Assembly (NCBI GenBank): GCA_963205115.1
Contig: CAUJHV010000049.1
Span: 1 to 64,000 of the forward strand
From: Pseudomonadota bacterium
GTDB taxonomy: Bacteria; Pseudomonadota; Gammaproteobacteria; Burkholderiales; Burkholderiaceae_C
Direction of reading: 5' to 3'
DNA: 64,000 nt
Part shown: positions 62,104 to 64,000 of the stretch, piece after piece
Layout of the letters: each line of letters opens with the position of its first letter
How positions within the stretch are numbered: the stretch's first letter is position 1
The notes under the pieces: generated by a model
The model's database searches: none
The model's input: the letters and a program-made list of their open reading frames with translations, nothing else
Told to the model about the DNA's origin: nothing
Translations under genes and position numbers: made by a program

Positions 62104-63101
62104 ACCAGACCATTCCCAACCTGGTTTCGACCATCATTCCGGTCTTCAACAGACCCGCCATGCTGCAGCGGGCAGTGGACAGCGTGCTGGCGCAAACATG
62201 GCGACCCATCGAGATCATCATTTGCGACGACGGCTCCACAGATGGGACGCCCGAGTTGGGCCGACGATTGGCGGCCGAGCACCCGGCGATAATTCGCTAT
62301 CTCTGGAACCCGAACCGGGGTGCCGGCCCGGCCCGCGAGGCCGGTCGCCAACGAGCACAAGGAGAGTTCATCCAGTACCTGGACAGCGACGACACCTTGT
62401 GGCCTCGAAAGTTCGAGGCTCAGATCAAGGCATTGCGCGAGAGGCCAGAGTGCGGCATCGCCTATGGGCAGATCCGCTTCTGTCGGGAAGGTGAGCCTCC
62501 GTCTACTACCGCCTACAAGTGGTCTGGGCGAGAGCTGCCAACGCTTTTTCCTTGGATCTTGGCAGACCGGTGGTGGAACACCGACACGCCCTTGTGGCGC
62601 AGGTCGGTGTGCGACGCCATCGGCCCTTGGTCTGACTTGCGGTACTCACAGGACTGGGAATACGACGCCAGAGCGGGCGCTCTGGGTGTGAAGCTCGTCC
62701 ATGTCCCCGAATTTGTCACTGACCAACATCATCACGCCAAGGAACGCCAGACGGGTCACGGCAGGTGGTTGAGCCCAGAGGATCAAGTGCGGTTCTTTCG
62801 CTCCTTGGCCCAACAGGCGAAGCAGGCCGGGGTGCGGCCTGAAGCACCTGAGATGCTTCACTTTGTTCGCTGGGTGCTGTCCCACTCTCGGAAGTGCGCC
62901 CAACAGGGGTTCCCGCTAGAAGCAGAAGACTTGTATGGGCTGTGCCTCGAACTTTCGGCCAAGCCTGCCCCAAGTGCGCTGGTATATGGCGCGCTGGCCA
63001 AAGTTGTCGGGTGGCAGCGGTCTGCCAACACGCTGGAGCGCCTGAGGGCGACACTGAGTCGGCGCGCGGGAGCTGAGACTCTGAAGCAATCTTGGCAGTG
63101 A
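62100..63101 (+). CDS. Glycosyltransferase family 2
   Basis: A 333-residue GT-A transferase: LVSTIIPVFNRPAMLQRAVDSVL, IIICDDGSTDGTPELG, the metal site FIQYLDSDDTLWPRK, then ADRWWNTDTPLWRRSV and the YSQDWEYDARA catalytic-base region. The C-terminal ~90 residues are helical. ATG 62100 overlaps the deacetylase stop, so it is coupled with the deacetylase. Composition is back to the GC-rich average. Confidence 0.87.
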   Translation: MNQTIPNLVSTIIPVFNRPAMLQRAVDSVLAQTWRPIEIIICDDGSTDGTPELGRRLAAEHPAIIRYLWNPNRGAGPAREAGRQRAQGEFIQYLDSDDTLWPRKFEAQIKALRERPECGIAYGQIRFCREGEPPSTTAYKWSGRELPTLFPWILADRWWNTDTPLWRRSVCDAIGPWSDLRYSQDWEYDARAGALGVKLVHVPEFVTDQHHHAKERQTGHGRWLSPEDQVRFFRSLAQQAKQAGVRPEAPEMLHFVRWVLSHSRKCAQQGFPLEAEDLYGLCLELSAKPAPSALVYGALAKVVGWQRSANTLERLRATLSRRAGAETLKQSWQ

Positions 63102-63176
63102 GACGGCTGTGCGAGGCGTGAGCGGGTGGGGTCGCTCAGTGCTCGTCGAGGCAGCGCGTCGCTTTCACGCATACGA

Positions 63177-63713
63177 ATGAGCATCTTTGACTATGGCCCG
63201 GTGGTATCAGACTACGCACGCGCAGCGTGGTTGCGCGCGCGCGGTGCCCACTTGGCTGCCAAGGTCCGTGTGGGAGCGGGATGCAGCGTATCGCGTGCCC
63301 GGTTCCTCACGGCCGCGACTCGGGTGGTGTTCGAGCCGGGGGTTGTTTTCAAGCTGGTCGGCAGTGAACAACAGGTGGAACTCGGGGAACACGTCTTTAT
63401 TGGACGCGGCTCGATATTCGATCTCAGCGGCGACTTATCCATCGGCGCGGGCACCATGCTGGCGCCGATGTGCTTTGTGACTGATCACAACCATGGCACT
63501 GCGGCGGGCACGCCGATGTGGCGTCAGGTCAATGTTCGCGCGCCCGTGCGAATTGGTGCGGACTGCTGGTTGGGCGCTCGCGTTACTGTCTTGCCGGGCG
63601 TCAGCATTGGTGACGGCGCCGTGGTAGCTGCCGGATCCGTGTTGACGCGGGATGTGGCCCCAGGCGCCATTGTCGCCGGAGTTCCGGCACGATTTATCAG
63701 GAACCGATCGTGA
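63177..63713 (+). CDS. Hexapeptide-repeat O-acetyltransferase (LbH fold)
   Basis: A 178-residue left-handed beta-helix acetyltransferase of the maltose/galactoside/WbbJ type. It has LGEHVFIGRGSIFDLSG and LSIGAGTMLAPMCFV coils, the catalytic His in the DHNHGT loop, then VRIGADCWLGARVTVLPGVSIGDGAVVAAGSV and the end GVPARFIRN. It would transfer acetyl from acetyl-CoA to a sugar hydroxyl or amine. ATG 63177 is selected over an upstream in-frame GTG by homology. Its stop overlaps the next gene as GTGA. Confidence 0.88.
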   Translation: MSIFDYGPVVSDYARAAWLRARGAHLAAKVRVGAGCSVSRARFLTAATRVVFEPGVVFKLVGSEQQVELGEHVFIGRGSIFDLSGDLSIGAGTMLAPMCFVTDHNHGTAAGTPMWRQVNVRAPVRIGADCWLGARVTVLPGVSIGDGAVVAAGSVLTRDVAPGAIVAGVPARFIRNRS

Positions 63714-64000
63714 CGCACTCTTTGATGCTGTGGCTGTTTCAAGACCACGCGCAGTTTGGTCCCGGCCGTGATGGCCGAGTGCCTTGGCGAAAGGATCCAC
63801 TGCACCTGATGCTGCGTATGGTTTGCATGGCGGGAATCATGTTGTTTTCGCGCCATCCCGGTGACCTACTCATGTGGGCCAAATCCATGGTCAAGCGTAG
63901 GCGGCCACTCGCGTTGCCGCTGCCATGGCTAACCTTTGATGCCATTCGCCAAATCAACCAATACCTTGGCCATGGAAAGCGAATCTACGAATACGGCTCA
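63710..64000 (+). CDS. SAM-dependent methyltransferase, 5' part (runs off the right edge)
   Basis: 97 codons are visible from GTG 63710, which overlaps the previous stop. The N-terminal ~70 residues are helical and basic (RHPGDLLMWAKSMVKRRR); then LPWLTFDAIRQINQYLGHGKRIYEYGS appears at the window edge (I cite LTFDAI and RIYEYGS as the key parts), which is the beta1/motif I region of the methyltransferases whose motif continues EYGSGxST. This is inferred from partial sequence; the rest lies outside. It would be coupled to the acetyltransferase gene. Confidence 0.65.
   Translation, partial: MTHSLMLWLFQDHAQFGPGRDGRVPWRKDPLHLMLRMVCMAGIMLFSRHPGDLLMWAKSMVKRRRPLALPLPWLTFDAIRQINQYLGHGKRIYEYGS

Overview
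The window is high-GC DNA with the gene repertoire of a betaproteobacterium of the order Burkholderiales, most like the Rubrivivax/Leptothrix/Roseateles group. The evidence is an exosortase B/EpsI/EpsF/EpsG exopolysaccharide locus with a PEP-CTERM protein, a urease operon beside a urtABCDE urea transporter, E. coli-type thymidine kinase, and dense operons with ATGA stop/start overlaps. The assignment rests on gene content and codon bias only. No rRNA, tRNA, CRISPR array, intact insertion sequence or phage gene was seen.

Layout. (1) 1-1.6 kb: the 5' end of thymidine kinase, a histidine phosphatase and a BON-LysM protein. (2) 1.9-18.3 kb: an exosortase-type, Wzx/Wzy-style exopolysaccharide locus. 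It has a WecB/TagA glycosyltransferase, a secreted GH-A glycosidase, a flippase, three further glycosyltransferases, a polymerase/ligase, EpsI, exosortase B, the EpsG kinase, the EpsF chain-length protein, and a large glycosidase lipoprotein related to the first glycosidase. (3) 18.9-20.5 kb: a dgoK-dgoA pair for 2-keto-3-deoxygalactonate breakdown. (4) 20.8-31.3 kb: nitrogen acquisition. ureA-small gene-ureB-ureC-ureE-ureF-ureG runs leftward, and urtABCDE runs rightward from a shared intergenic region with a well-matched sigma-54 promoter. ureD lies apart at 37.8-38.6 kb, beyond a GST gene and a 5.4-kb gene for a giant Ig-repeat lipoprotein with a C-terminal SGNH hydrolase. (5) 38.7-41.8 kb: a PEP-CTERM protein, a membrane-anchored TPR-like protein with a PHP-type tyrosine phosphatase, and a small secreted Pro/Lys-rich peptide. 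(6) 42-64 kb: a second polysaccharide locus of the ABC-transporter type. It has a WecA-like initiating transferase, an RfaH/NusG-like antiterminator, an MBL/beta-CASP nuclease, UDP-glucose dehydrogenase, UDP-glucuronate decarboxylase, a UDP-sugar 4-epimerase, Wzm/Wzt, and glycosyltransferases and modifying enzymes including a STELLO-family protein. The last gene, a methyltransferase, runs off the window.

How the parts fit. Region 2 would assemble, polymerise and set the length of an exopolysaccharide, while exosortase B would process PEP-CTERM proteins such as the one at 38.7 kb. The PHP phosphatase at 41 kb is the usual type of partner for a BY-kinase such as EpsG, although it is 27 kb away. 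Region 6 can make UDP-glucuronate and UDP-xylose, and probably a 4-epimer, for a glycan exported through Wzm/Wzt, with RfaH expected to help polymerase through the long operon. Base composition drops in wzt (49.5-50.8 kb) and strongly in the acyltransferase segment (59.3-61.5 kb). That segment is bracketed by a decayed deacetylase fragment and a deacetylase gene whose 5' end is AT-rich and whose 3' end is GC-rich, a recombination-like arrangement.
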